Source of the DNA: CAVPDG01 sp963702535
GTDB lineage: Bacteria > Chloroflexota > Anaerolineae > Anaerolineales > UBA4823
Assembly (NCBI GenBank): GCA_963702535.1
Contig: CAVPDG010000004.1
Coordinates: forward strand, 620,001 to 684,000
Length of the DNA stretch: 64,000 bases
Direction: 5' to 3'
Shown: positions 51,647-61,408 of the stretch, one piece after another
How positions within the stretch are numbered: position 1 is the first letter of the stretch
How the letters are laid out: every line of letters starts with the position of its first letter
The notes under the pieces: generated by a model
Database searches by the model: none
The model's input: only the letters and a program-made list of their open reading frames with translations
What the model was told of the DNA's origin: nothing
Position numbers and translations under genes: made by a program

Positions 51647-54600
51647 TTATCTCACGGCTTGAACCAGCTTATCCAGTACGCCCGACAGGGCTTCCTGCCA
51701 TGCGCTGCCCGGGACGAAGGGCATCCATAAGGCGGTCTTCCCGGCTCGCACCCCTGCGTCCAGACTCCGGGATCCAGTCGGGCAGGCTGCTCTCCGGAAA
51801 GCGAAGCACAATCTGCCCATTCTCGCTGTTGATGGATGCCAGCCCCACCTTTTCTGCTACGAGCTTGACCCTCAACTGGTAGAACAGGTTGTAGACCGCC
51901 TCCGGCGGCGGTCCGAAGCGATCTTTGAACTCTTCCTCAAGCGCCTGCACCTCGTCCAGCGAGCGGATGTCTGCCAGACGGCGGTACAGCCGCAGGCGCA
52001 TCATTTTATCCGCCACGTAACTCGCCGGGATGTTGACGGTGATCGGCAGGTCGACGATCACCTGCACAGGTCCCTGCACCTCGAGGGCAGTCGCCTGGGG
52101 TATCTTCGCCATACCGTTTGCGCTGCGCAGCTGGCGCACAGCCTGGGATAGCAGGCGGGTGTACAGGTTGAAACCCACCGCGGCAATGTGCCCGTGTTGC
52201 CGGTTGCCCAGCATCTCGCCGGCGCCCCGGATCTCCAGGTCGCGCATGGCGATCGAGAAGCCCGCCCCGAGCTGTGTGTTTTCGGCGATGGTCTCCAGGC
52301 GCTGGCGACCATCCTGCGTGGGCGGCTTGCGCTTGTGCCGGAAGAAATACGCGTAGGCGCGCTGTGCGCCGCGCCCCACCCGCCCGCGCAGCTGGTAGAG
52401 CTGCGCCAGCCCGAAGGTGTCCGCCCGGTCGACGATCAGCGTGTTGGCGTTGGGGATATCCAGCCCGGATTCGATGATCGATGTGCACAGCAAGATGTCC
52501 ACCGCGCCTTCGGTGAATTCGCTCCATGCGCTCGGAGAGCTCGTGTTCGGGCATCTGCCCGTGCGCCACGCTGATGCGCGCCTCGGGGATGAGCTTTTCC
52601 AGGTGCGTGCGCATGGCGCTGATCGTCTGCACCCGGTTGTGCACGAAGAACACCTGCCCGCCGCGCTCGAGCTCGCGCAGCACTGCCTGCCTCACCAGGC
52701 GGGGCGAATACGGTCCCACGTGCGTGATGATCGGCAGGCGCTCCTCGGGTGGGGTGTTGATCGTCGAGATGTCCCGCACCCCGGTCAGTGTCATGTACAG
52801 CGTGCGCGGGATAGGGGTGGCGGTCAGCGTGAGCACATCTACCTCGGTGCGCATCTTCTTCAGCGTCTCTTTGTGCGTCACCCCGAAGCGCTGCTCTTCG
52901 TCGATGATCAGCAGCCCCAGGTCCTTGAAACCCACATCCGCCGAAAACAGGCGGTGCGTGCCGATAATGATATCGATCGCTCCATTTTCCAGACGTTTGG
53001 TGATCTCGCGTCTGTTGCTGGGGCGAGCGGAAGCGTGAGAGCATCTCCACTGCAACCGGGAAAGCCGCCAGCCGCTCGCGGAAGGTGTTGTAATGCTGCT
53101 GCGCCAGCACGGTGGTGGGCACCAGCACCGCCACCTGCTTGCCGTCTGCAACCGCTTTGAACGCCGCCCGCAGCGCCACCTCCGTCTTTCCGTAACCCAC
53201 ATCGCCGCAGATCAGGCGGTCCATCGGGCGCGGGTTTTCCATATCGCGCTTCACTTCCTGCATCACCCGCAATTGGTCTTCCGTTTCGATATAGGGGAAG
53301 CTGGCTTCCAGCTCTTGCTGCCAGGTGGTATCCACGCTGAAAGTATGTCCTTCGACCATGCTGCGCCGGGCGTACAGCTCGAGCAGGTCTTCAGCCACTT
53401 CCTGCACGGCTTCGCGGACCTGGGCACTGCGTGTTGCGCCATTCTGCGCCTCCCAGCCGGCTGAGCGCAGGCGTGCGGTTATCCGGTCCGACGTAACGCG
53501 TCAGGCGGTCTGCCTGGTGCACGGGCACGAAGAGCTGCGCTTCGTCGGCGTACTCCACGCACAGGTACTCGCGCTCGATCCCTTCGATGCTGCGGCTCAC
53601 CAAGCCCACGAATACGCCGATGCCATGGTCGGCGTGCACCACCAGGTCGCCGGGCTGCAGGTCGGCGTAGGCGGCTTCGGGCGCATCCACCACCTGGCGG
53701 TGCTTCTGGCGCACCTCGGGTCGCCGCCAGCCGAAGATCTCGCCATCGGTCAGCAGGTGGATCGCCGCCGCCCCAGGCGCGCAGAAGACCCAGCCCTCGC
53801 TCAGGCTGCCCTGGATGAATTCCGGCGGCGCCGGGGGTGAGAACTCAGAAGGCAGGATCCTCTCTTTCCACAGCTCTTCCAGGCGAGACGCCTGCCGGGA
53901 GACGATAGTTACTTGCTCGCCAGCCTCGACCCGGCTTACCAGGTGATCAATGAAGGGTTTTAGCTGCCCGGCGAAGCGCGGTCCGGCGCTGAAGCAGCCC
54001 GCCAGCCGTGACGGCGTTTCCTCCGGCGCCTCTGCAGATGCGCTGAGCTCCAGCGCGGTCAGGCGTGGCAGGGAATCGGCAATTTCCGTCCAGGTCAGGT
54101 AGGGTATCGGAAAATCCTCTGCCAGGCTGCCTTCCGCCACCAGGTCCCGGCGCATGCCCACCGCCTGCTCCTCGATTTCGGTGATCGCATCCTGGATGGC
54201 TTGCTGGTCGTCCAGCAGCACGAGCGAGCTTTTGGGCAGGTAATCCAGCAAGCTGGCGGGTCCCGCGTTCAGCAGCGGGATGTTGAATTCCGAGATCTCA
54301 TCAGGGCTTGCCGGTTCGGCTGCGGCTTCGGGCAGGATGAACTCGCGGGCTGGCGTCACCAGCAGGCGCTCCAGCCGGGTCTGCGCTGTCCGCTGCGTCG
54401 CCGGATCGAAGGCGCGCAGGGTTTCGATCTCATCGCCGAACAGCTCGATGCGCACCGGCAGCGGCTCAGCCGGGGGCCAGATGTCCAGAATGCCGCCGCG
54501 CCGGGCGAACTGCCCGGGCGTGATCACCGTGTTTTCCGCCTCGTAACCCAGTGCCACCCAGCGGTGGATCACTGCGTTGGTAGCCAGCGTTTCTCCCCGC

Positions 54601-55054
54601 CGGAGCATGCGCGCTGGCTTTGAGGAACTCGCGGCGCGGCAGCGTGCGCGCCATCAGCGCTCGGGCTGGGGCGATGATGATGGGCGACCCTGCCGGTTGA
54701 GGCGCTCCCGGGATATGGTGCGCTGCCAGGCTGGTCAGCACCTGCAGCCGCTCGCGGCGCGTGGTCCTTCCCCAGGGCGCTTTCTCGTAAAACAGCGGGT
54801 TAGGCTCGGGGAACAGGTAGCGTGTTGCGCCGGGCGCCCACAGCGCCAGCTCATCGAAGAGCGTCAGCGCGTGGTCTGCCCGGTCGGTCACCAGCAAGGT
54901 GGGGCGTTTCAGGCAGGTGTGCAGCGCTGCCAGAACGGGCAGGCGGGCGGAGCGGCGCAGCCCCAATGCGCGCGGTCTTTTCCCCGCCCTGGATGGAACA
55001 GATCAGGTCATCGGCTGTAACGAGCAGCTGGCTGATCAGGTTCTCAAGACTCAT
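51647..55054 (-). CDS. mfd: Transcription-repair coupling factor Mfd (six frame breaks)
   Basis: Rejoined, this is a full-length Mfd of about 1,135 residues. Order: a UvrB-like N-terminal module (PTLLVTDRADHALTLFDEL, RRGGILDIWPP), the RNA-polymerase-interacting domain (LQPGDLVVHADHGIGVFVGL), the RecG-like helicase core (LICGDVGYGKTEVALRAAF, GTHRLFS, DEEQRFGVTHKE, LTATPIPRTLYM, QLYQLRGRVGR) and the C-terminal TRCF domain. Frames change near 54960, 54611, 53440, 53010, 52520 and 51765; each join restores conserved sequence. After the last, the C terminus becomes SGVLDKLVQAVR with TAA at 51647-51649. It removes stalled RNA polymerase and recruits UvrA. Confidence 0.92.
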
Positions 55055-55100
55055 AACTCAATGCTTTCCCTGAGATAAAAGAATGCGCGAAACCGGCGGC

Positions 55101-55719
55101 TCACGCCTCTCCAGTCGCCGGATTGTAGCGGTTCATCGCCGCCGCGATGCCCTGGGTGACGAACGTGTCAATCGCCTCCACGCCTCGGTCCAGGATGACA
55201 GGTAGCTCGTTGCTTTCCTCTTTCGAGAACTCCTGCAGCACGTAATCCGCAGCTTCCATGCGTCCGGGCGGGCGCCCAATGCCCACCCGCAGGCGCGGGA
55301 TATCCTGGCTCCCCAGGCGCTCGATAATCGATGTCATCCCTTTATGCCCGCCCGCCCCTCCCGCAGCCCGCAGCCGCAGCAGCCCAAAGGGCAGGTCTAC
55401 GTCGTCATAGACGACCAGCAGATTCTCCTGCGGCACTTTGTAGAACTGCGCCAGCGCTCCAATGGCTTGCCCGGAGAGGTTCATGTAGGTCTGTGGCTTG
55501 ACCAGCAGCAGGCGCCTGCCGGAATAGTCGCCCCGCGTCACCAGCGCTTTCGATTTCGACGCGCGTGAAGCTCAGGCTCAGGCTTTTCGCCAGGGCGTCC
55601 AACAGCATAAAACCGATGTTGTGCCGCGTTTGCCGGTATTCGCGGCCCGGGTTGCCCAGCCCTGCGATCAGGTAGTACCCGCCTTGAGGAGTGCTTGCGT
55701 GTGTCTGTCTAAACACCAT
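55101..55719 (-). CDS. pth: Peptidyl-tRNA hydrolase (one frame break)
   Basis: An essential hydrolase of about 205 residues that recycles peptidyl-tRNA. The first frame gives YLIAGLGNPGREYRQTRHNIGF with the catalytic histidine; the second gives LLLVKPQTYMNLSGQAIGAL, LLVVYDDVDLPFGLLRLR and GGAGGHKGMTSII. The frames join near 55558 (SFTRV then SKALVTRGDYSG). The C terminus ends RYNPATGEA, 46 bp before mfd. Likely a one-base sequence error, because every catalytic element is conserved. Confidence 0.92.
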
Positions 55720-55751
55720 ACCGTATCCTGCCTGTTAGGCGTGCAGTATGC

Positions 55752-56453
55752 TTACCGTCGCCTGCCGCGTGTGATCCAGTACAGCCCCAGCAGGGCGAAG
55801 AGCCCGAATACAGCCACGGCGCCCTTCGCGAAGCTCTCCCGGTACTGCTGGGGCGTCAACTCAGCCGGGTTGGGCGGGAGCGGCGTTGGCGTCGGCGGCA
55901 CCGGCGTGGCGGTGAGCGTCGCTGTGGGTGTGCCCACCATCACGGGCGCCGCGCTGGGGGTAGCCGGCGTGGGCGTATCCGTCTCGATCGGCGTATAGTT
56001 GCGCACGCGCAAGCCGCCCACGCTCTGCTCGATTTCGCTGCCATCCGCCAGCCTGACCACCACCCGCAGCGTATACGTCCCGTCGCTGATTGTCGTCGTG
56101 TCCCACTGTGCCAGCGGGCTGCCCTCGGGCGGCGCGCCGATGGTTTGGATCAGGAACCACGTGCCGGTCGGGTTATCCGCATAGCCGAAGAGCAGCTCTG
56201 CTGAGCTGAAATCCACCGCTGGTAGCGTTCCTAGCACGGGTACGTTGCCCTGCAACGCCTGCCCTGCGGCGGGAGACTGCAGAATCACGGACAATGTTGC
56301 CGTTGGGCTCCCGGTAACCTGGGGTCCGGCAACCGTTGCCGCAGGAGTCTCGCTGGGTTGCTCCTGCAATGTTGCACCTGCGCCTGGCGCCAGCAGCGCC
56401 AACAGGCTGATCATCAAAGCGAATCGGAACATGGCAATCGTTTGGTTTAACAC
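55752..56453 (-). CDS. Secreted, membrane-anchored protein with Thr/Pro-rich stalk
   Basis: A protein of about 226-233 residues with an N-terminal signal peptide (MFRFALMISLLALLAPGAGA), a Thr/Ala-rich spacer, one Ig-like or beta-sandwich domain (SPAAGQALQGNVPVLGTLPAVDFSSAELLFGY to DGTYTLRVVVRLADGS), a Thr/Pro-rich stalk (TPTATLTATPVPPTPTPLPP) and a C-terminal membrane helix with RGRRR. This layout suits a surface protein with a stalk near the wall. Two starts are possible, 56453 and 56432; neither has a clear ribosome binding site. Function not recognised. Confidence 0.72.
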   Translation of the reverse strand: MLNQTIAMFRFALMISLLALLAPGAGATLQEQPSETPAATVAGPQVTGSPTATLSVILQSPAAGQALQGNVPVLGTLPAVDFSSAELLFGYADNPTGTWFLIQTIGAPPEGSPLAQWDTTTISDGTYTLRVVVRLADGSEIEQSVGGLRVRNYTPIETDTPTPATPSAAPVMVGTPTATLTATPVPPTPTPLPPNPAELTPQQYRESFAKGAVAVFGLFALLGLYWITRGRRR

Positions 56454-56529
56454 GGAGCATGCAACGGGTCAACCGCCCGCAAAACAAAAAAACCGCTTGC
56501 GGTAAGATCCCCAACCTTTCGAGCGCAGG

Positions 56530-56558
56530 TTGACTTCTCAGGACGAAGCGATTATCAT
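56530..56558 (+). promoter_or_regulatory. Promoter of rnpB
   Basis: TTGACT (56530-56535) and TATCAT (56553-56558), each five of six to consensus, are 17 bp apart. The predicted start falls near 56565, matching the 5' end of the RNase P RNA. Confidence 0.75.
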
Positions 56559-56569
56559 CTCTTTGTCCA

Positions 56570-56968
56570 GGGTCGGTCGGATGATCGCGGCTCTGCTTTG
56601 CAGGGTCGAGGAAAGTCCGCACTCCATAGAGCGCGGTGCCGGGTAACACCCGGGACGGGGCAACCTGTCGGATCGGGCCACAGAAACAAACCGCCACAGC
56701 ATCGCTCTGCGATGCCGGTAAGGGTGAAAAGGTGGCGAAGGCTTGGCGCCTTCGTTCGTGTAAGAGACCACCAGCGCCTGCAGTAATGCAGGCGGCTAGG
56801 CAACCCCCACCGGGAGCAAGGCCAAGCAGGGACAAGAGGCTGCTCGCCTCACGACCTGTTCGCAGGTCAAAGTCCTGGGTAGGCTGCAGGAGGCGCATGG
56901 CGACGTGCGTCCCAGATAGATGATCATCCAGGCTTCGGCTGGACAGAATGCGGCTTACAGACTGACCC
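56570..56968 (+). ncRNA. rnpB: RNase P RNA, bacterial class A
   Basis: The catalytic RNA that trims tRNA 5' leaders. The universal CR-I sequence GAGGAAAGTCCGCACTCC starts near 56607. AGGGTGAAAAGGTG and later AAGGCCAAGCAGGG match further conserved parts, and ACAGAATGCGGCTTACAG matches the 3' conserved region. The ends pair as helix P1 (GGGTCGGTC at 56570 with GACTGACCC ending 56968, one G-U). Length of about 399 bases fits class A. A good promoter lies just upstream and a hairpin just downstream. Confidence 0.95.
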
Positions 56969-56981
56969 CGGACATGCGTCG

Positions 56982-57001
56982 CAGCCCGCTTCGGCGGGCT
57001 G
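56982..57001 (+). terminator. Hairpin terminator of rnpB
   Basis: CAGCCCGC and GCGGGCTG (8-bp stem) enclose a stable TTCG tetraloop, followed by TGTCTATT rather than a clean T-run. It lies 13 bases after rnpB and before the convergent PEBP gene, so it probably serves rnpB. Confidence 0.65.
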
Positions 57002-57014
57002 TGTCTATTAAGCG

Positions 57015-57576
57015 CTACCTGCTGAATTTCCCCATCCATTGCCCTGAGGCGAGGATGTGCCCTTTCATCGCCTTCTCGACGTCCGCCTTGCTGGCGCCTT
57101 CTGAGAGCTTCAATTCCTGATCCAGGGCGTAGATCTTGAAGAAATAGCGGTGCGTCTGCCCCGCCGGGCGGGCAAGGGCCGTTGTAACCCGTCCGGCGGA
57201 AATCATTCACGCCCGCCACGCCAGCGCCCCGCGCCCCTTCCGCCAGCTCCACTGTGCCTGGCGGAATGTTAAACAGCACCCAGTGCACGAAGGTCTTACC
57301 CGGCGCGTCGGGATCATCCATGATGATTGCCAGGCTCTTCGCAGCCTGCGGCGTCCCGCTCCACGCCAGCGGCGGCGATACATCCTCGCCGCTGCAGGTG
57401 TGCTTCTTGGGGATCGCCTCGCCCTCGCTGAAGGCAGAACTGGTGATCTGGATAGCCATCTCAGCCTCTCCTTCCTGGGTCTCTTGCGCCTCGCTCGCCC
57501 GGCAACCAGCCAGCGTCAACCCCAGGCAGATCAAGCAGCAGGAGACGATCACGCTCTTTATCTCCTTCGGAGACAT
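57015..57576 (-). CDS. YbhB/YbcL-type PEBP family lipoprotein (one frame break)
   Basis: A phosphatidylethanolamine-binding-protein-like (Raf kinase inhibitor-like) protein of about 185 residues. An N-terminal lipoprotein signal (VSCCLICLGLTLAGC) precedes TSSAFSEGEAIPKKHTCSGEDVSPPLAW, LAIIMDDPDAPGKTFVHWVLFNIPP and, in another frame, QTHRYFFKIYALDQELKL. The break is near 57170 at a GGGG run. The ATG at 57576 has GGAGG 6 bases upstream. It is likely anchored to the outer face of the membrane; ligand unknown. Confidence 0.87.
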
Positions 57577-57620
57577 GTTCGACCTCCACAATCTTCGGGA
57601 AAGCCCCGGTCTGGCGCTTT

Positions 57621-58256
57621 TTATACTCCGGTGAGGATTGCCCGCGCCGGGGCGCCGTCCGCGCCGGCTAGCTTCAGCGGCAGGCAGTGCAGCGTGTAGC
57701 GCCCCTGGGTGACGCTGGAAAGGTCCAACCCTTCGATCACTACCACTCCCGCCTTGAGCAGGATCTCGTGCGTCGGGCGGGTGTCGTTGAACGGCGCGAT
57801 AGACAGGTAATCGATCCCCACCAGCTTGATGCCCTTATCCACCAGCCACTGGGCGCCGTCCTTGCTCAGCCCCACGTAGTTTTCCTGGAAGTCGCTGCCG
57901 TGCGCAGACCAAAAGGTGGAGTTCCTGGTCTTAAAGAGCAAGCGCCGCGTGCGCGGCGGGATCTCGGCGCTTTCCAGCGCCGCAGCGGTGATCAGGTCGC
58001 AGTCCGGCAGGTGGAGCAGGTATGCCCGCCCGCTCAAGACCTTGAGCGAAAGCTGGTCTACGGTGGGTACGTCTCCATCGATGAAGTGGAACGGAGCATC
58101 TACATGTGTCCCGGAGTGCGCGCACATCTCCAGGCGAGTCAGGTTGACCTCGGAGCCTGTCGCAATCGTAGCGATGCGTTCGACCACAATGGGCGGGTCT
58201 CCGGGCCAGATGGGGATTGCAGGCGAGATCGTCAGGGAGATATCGTAGATGCGCAT
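57621..58256 (-). CDS. Cyclase family protein, kynurenine formamidase-like
   Basis: A 211-residue metal-dependent hydrolase of the cyclase family. The signature HSGTHVDAPFHF (HxGTHxDxPxH) is the zinc/manganese site. Flanking blocks YDISLTISPAIPIWPGD, LLFKTRNSTFW and GIKLVGIDYLSI match the family, which includes KynB formamidases and isatin hydrolases. The ATG at 58256 has GGAGG upstream. The substrate is not indicated by the neighbours with confidence; a tryptophanase-like lyase occurs elsewhere in the window, but no linked kynurenine gene. Confidence 0.85.
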   Translation of the reverse strand: MRIYDISLTISPAIPIWPGDPPIVVERIATIATGSEVNLTRLEMCAHSGTHVDAPFHFIDGDVPTVDQLSLKVLSGRAYLLHLPDCDLITAAALESAEIPPRTRRLLFKTRNSTFWSAHGSDFQENYVGLSKDGAQWLVDKGIKLVGIDYLSIAPFNDTRPTHEILLKAGVVVIEGLDLSSVTQGRYTLHCLPLKLAGADGAPARAILTGV

Positions 58257-58405
58257 CTTGCCTCCATTCTTCTTGAGAGGGGTGAGCATTTCACAAGCAT
58301 GGGCGCCGGCAACCGGAGACCGGCGAGCGGTTTCTGCACTCTCACGAATTAGTATAGCGTAGGGTCTTTGAAAAAGCAAACGGGGCTGGGCGCCTCGTCA
58401 GGTTT

Positions 58406-59512
58406 TTACGGCATTGTCAGCTTTTTAACGCTGGTTCGCCCCAGCCTGTCCCTGTCCACCGTTATTCCCAAGCCCACCCCACCCGGCGCGGTGATGGTGC
58501 TATCGGCGTTCAGGGTAAACCGTTCCAGCGTGATATCTTCCTCGTAGTAGCGGTCTGTCGCCGAGATATCACCCGGCAGGGTGAATCCCGGCAGACCGGC
58601 AAGCGCCAGGTTGGCTGCCCGCCCCACGCCGGTTTCCAGCATCCCCCCGCACCAAACCGGGATGCCCCTGGCATAGCACAAGTCGTGGATGGCAACTGCC
58701 TCGCTCAACCCGCCCACGCGCCCCGCCTTGATGTTGATCACCCGGCAAGCCTCCATCTCCAGCGCCTGGCGGGCATGGCGTTGCGACACGATGCTCTCAT
58801 CCAGGCAGATCGGCGTCGCAAACTGCCTCTGCAGGCGGCTGTGGTCCCACAGGTCATCCTCGGCGAGCGGCTGCTCGATCAGCAGCAGGTTCAATTCATC
58901 TAATCCTTTCAAAGCTGCCGCTGTTTCGAGCGAATAGGCTGAATTCGCATCCACTTGCAGGCGGATATCTGCGAACCGGGCGCGCACAGCTCTGGCTTCC
59001 TGCACATCCCTCCCTGGCTTGATCTTGATCTTGATCCGCCGGTATCCCTGGGCTACATAGCGCTCCACCACCTCGACCAGCGCCTGGGGAGAAGCCTGGA
59101 TGCCAACCGAGACGCCCACTTCAACCTTCGAGCGCACGCTGCCGAGCATCTCCGCCAGCCGGAGCCCCTGGCTCTTCCCGAGCAGGTCCCAGAGCGCCAT
59201 CTCCAAGCCCGCCTTTGCCATGGGGTGCCCGCGCACCATGGACATCTTTCCCTGCAGGTCGCTGGCGCTTTCAATCTCACGATCCAGAATCGCCGGGATC
59301 AGGAAATCTTTCAGGATATGCCAGGCTGTGTCGCAGGTTTCGTAGGAGTAACCCGGGTCCCGGTCGGCGGGGCACTCGCCATAGCCGGTCAGGTCTCCGC
59401 TTTGCGCTTCCACCAGCACGCAATCGCGGGTCTCGATCCGTCCAAAAGAGGTCTCGAATGGCGCCACGAGCGGCATGCGCAGGTGGTACAGGCGGATGCT
59501 TGAAATGATCAT
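58406..59512 (-). CDS. o-Succinylbenzoate synthase / N-acylamino acid racemase family enzyme
   Basis: An enolase-superfamily enzyme of about 368 residues. The catalytic KxK is in RRIKIKIKPGRD, metal ligands are in LQVDANSAY, LLIEQPL and ICLDES, and the second lysine is in INIKAGRVGG. Sequence of this type is shared by OSB synthase (menaquinone synthesis) and N-acylamino acid racemase. No men gene is present here and the next gene is a GNAT protein, which favours racemase activity. The ATG at 59512 overlaps the GNAT stop by 4 bp; an earlier in-frame start at 59641 is unlikely. Confidence 0.88.
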   Translation of the reverse strand: MIISSIRLYHLRMPLVAPFETSFGRIETRDCVLVEAQSGDLTGYGECPADRDPGYSYETCDTAWHILKDFLIPAILDREIESASDLQGKMSMVRGHPMAKAGLEMALWDLLGKSQGLRLAEMLGSVRSKVEVGVSVGIQASPQALVEVVERYVAQGYRRIKIKIKPGRDVQEARAVRARFADIRLQVDANSAYSLETAAALKGLDELNLLLIEQPLAEDDLWDHSRLQRQFATPICLDESIVSQRHARQALEMEACRVINIKAGRVGGLSEAVAIHDLCYARGIPVWCGGMLETGVGRAANLALAGLPGFTLPGDISATDRYYEEDITLERFTLNADSTITAPGGVGLGITVDRDRLGRTSVKKLTMP

Positions 59513-60423
59513 AAGATGCTCTCTCCATGGGTCAACACGTAAAAACCACGCGGGTGCAGCCCGCTCAGGTGGACGAAATCCGTCACCAGGTAGCCCCGCC
59601 TGAACAGCTTTTCGAAGAGGGCGCGCGAGTGCAGCCGCCACTCGAGCGCCAGGTCGGGGCGAGCGGCTTTCACGGCGGAGAAATCAGCCGGAATCTCTGC
59701 CAGCAGCAGCGGCGTCCCCGCGCCCAGGCGATCCCCATCCGCTGCTTCCAGTGCTTCGCTCGCCGGCAGCGGGAAACCCTCGCCATCGATGACCGTCGGG
59801 TTAATGATCTCCGTCCCCCCGGCAAAGTAGTGCGCCAGGTCCAGCGGGCGGCGGACGCCACGACTCAGGCGCCTGTTCACCCGGTGCGAGTTGAGCCACC
59901 AATCCACCTGGAAACGGTCGGATGGCAGCCCGGCGTTCAGCCCGTCGCGCATGACGCCGTAATATTCCCGCAGGTAGGTGCTGCAGACAGCTCCCAACCG
60001 GCTGATGTTCAGGTGGGCGTTCCGGCTGAGCAGCGGGTCATACGTCCAGGTGACCAGGTCCACTCCCTGCTGCCGCACGATCTGCCACTGCGCCCGCTTC
60101 AGGCTGAAACCGATCCCGTGGTTGCGGTAGTCCGGGTGCACAGCCAGGATGTGTGAGCAGTGCTTCAGATGCTGTCCATCCTCTGTCTTATATAGCGCCG
60201 GGAAGCCGAAGACCGCCCCCACCAGCCGCGGCTCGCTTACGGTCTGTGTCTCATCCGTCTCCTCGGCGTAAGCGCCAATCACAATGCCGCCGTTATGCGC
60301 GGCGGTCAGCAACAGGTGGGCGGGCACGATATCCAGCTCGCTGCCGGGCCAGACCACTCGTTGCAGGTCCTCCACCAGCTTCATCTCGTCGGGGGTTTCC
60401 AGGATGTGTAGCGTATTCTTCAC
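59509..60423 (-). CDS. GNAT-superfamily N-acetyltransferase, partner of the racemase
   Basis: A 304-residue protein of the COG3375-like GNAT group. The acetyl-CoA-binding motif is HILAVHPDYRNHGIGFSLKRAQW, followed by TWTYDPLLSRNAHLNISRLGAV and YYGVMRDGLNAGLPSDRFQVDWWL, which are conserved in this group. Such genes are commonly next to N-acylamino acid racemase genes, where they may acylate the amino acid. Its start is GTG at 60423 with AGAGGT upstream. Confidence 0.84.
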   Translation of the reverse strand: MKNTLHILETPDEMKLVEDLQRVVWPGSELDIVPAHLLLTAAHNGGIVIGAYAEETDETQTVSEPRLVGAVFGFPALYKTEDGQHLKHCSHILAVHPDYRNHGIGFSLKRAQWQIVRQQGVDLVTWTYDPLLSRNAHLNISRLGAVCSTYLREYYGVMRDGLNAGLPSDRFQVDWWLNSHRVNRRLSRGVRRPLDLAHYFAGGTEIINPTVIDGEGFPLPASEALEAADGDRLGAGTPLLLAEIPADFSAVKAARPDLALEWRLHSRALFEKLFRRGYLVTDFVHLSGLHPRGFYVLTHGESIL

Positions 60424-60452
60424 CGCTTTACCTCTAAAGGGATCGCTCGCTT

Positions 60453-61391
60453 TTACCGGTAGCGCCGGAACAGGATCTTGAGCAAGGATTGGCGCCAGTC
60501 CTTGTCTTCCAGGTAGCCCAGGTTTTGCGCCATCCGGCTTGGCATCAGGTTGAACGTGCGCGGGATCGTATCCAGCGTGCAGGTGCGGTTGGTTGCCAGG
60601 TAATCTAGCCAGTAAACCGATACGGGAAGTCCGGGAAAGATCGCTTCCAGAAAGACGGTCAGCCCGCGCAGGTAAGGAGGGCGGGTTGGCAGCAACCTGC
60701 GCCGGGTATCGATGGCGTCCATGATCAACTCCAACACCTGGCGGAAGGTGAGATATTCCGGTCCACCGATTTCAAGCGTCTCATTGAGGATGCGCTCATT
60801 GTCAAGCGCCCAGACCAGGCATGTCACCAGGTCTTCAATCCATAGCGGCTGGATCAGCGTTCGCCCATCCCCGGGCATCAGGTATAGGCTGGGCACCGTG
60901 GCGATCAACCCAGCCAGCGCGGTGGTGAATCCATCGTCGGGACCGTAGACGATGGCGCTGCGCAGGATCGTGTAATCGATCCCGCTGCGGCGGATCGCCT
61001 CCTCTGCGATAGCTTTTGCCTTCAGGATCGGGTAAGCCGACGCCCGGTCGGCTCCCAGGTGGCTCAGGAAAAAGATGCGCTTCACCTGGGCGTCCTTCGC
61101 TGTCCGGGTAACGGATTGCGTCCCCTGGATATCCACTTTCATCAAATCGGCGTAAGCGCCCTGGCGCTCAACACCCGCCAGGTGATAAACCGTATCCACG
61201 CCTACCATTGCCGCTCGCAGGCTGCGCTCGTCGTTCAGGCTGCTCACCGCCACCTCAACGGACAACCCGCGCGGCAGGCGAGGGGATTGTGGCGAAGGGC
61301 GCAGCAGCAGGCGCACCTCCTGCCCGCTTTCGACCAGCTTGCGCACCAGCGTTTTTCCGACGAAGCCTGTTCCGCCTGTAACCAGGATCAT
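60453..61391 (-). CDS. NAD(P)-binding SDR / complex I NDUFA9-like protein
   Basis: A 312-residue atypical short-chain dehydrogenase. The nucleotide loop is ILVTGGTGFVGKTLVRKL; the domain continues DTVYHLAGVERQGAYADLMKVD, FFLSHLGADRASAYPILKAKAIAEE and YTILRSAIVYGPDDGF. The usual YxxxK pair appears as YPILKAK. This matches the NDUFA9/39 kDa-like subfamily, often quinone-linked or of unknown substrate. Convergent or linked genes give no strong hint. Its start is 17 bp from the Nramp-like gene. Confidence 0.8.
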   Translation of the reverse strand: MILVTGGTGFVGKTLVRKLVESGQEVRLLLRPSPQSPRLPRGLSVEVAVSSLNDERSLRAAMVGVDTVYHLAGVERQGAYADLMKVDIQGTQSVTRTAKDAQVKRIFFLSHLGADRASAYPILKAKAIAEEAIRRSGIDYTILRSAIVYGPDDGFTTALAGLIATVPSLYLMPGDGRTLIQPLWIEDLVTCLVWALDNERILNETLEIGGPEYLTFRQVLELIMDAIDTRRRLLPTRPPYLRGLTVFLEAIFPGLPVSVYWLDYLATNRTCTLDTIPRTFNLMPSRMAQNLGYLEDKDWRQSLLKILFRRYR

Positions 61392-61408
61392 TGTCTCTGC
61401 TTCATTCC

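Noticed and set aside
51647..55054. mfd as a true pseudogene
   Set aside because: Six breaks, yet all helicase, RNAP-binding and C-terminal motifs are intact and similar breaks hit essential genes (ddl, pth); sequence error is the simpler explanation.
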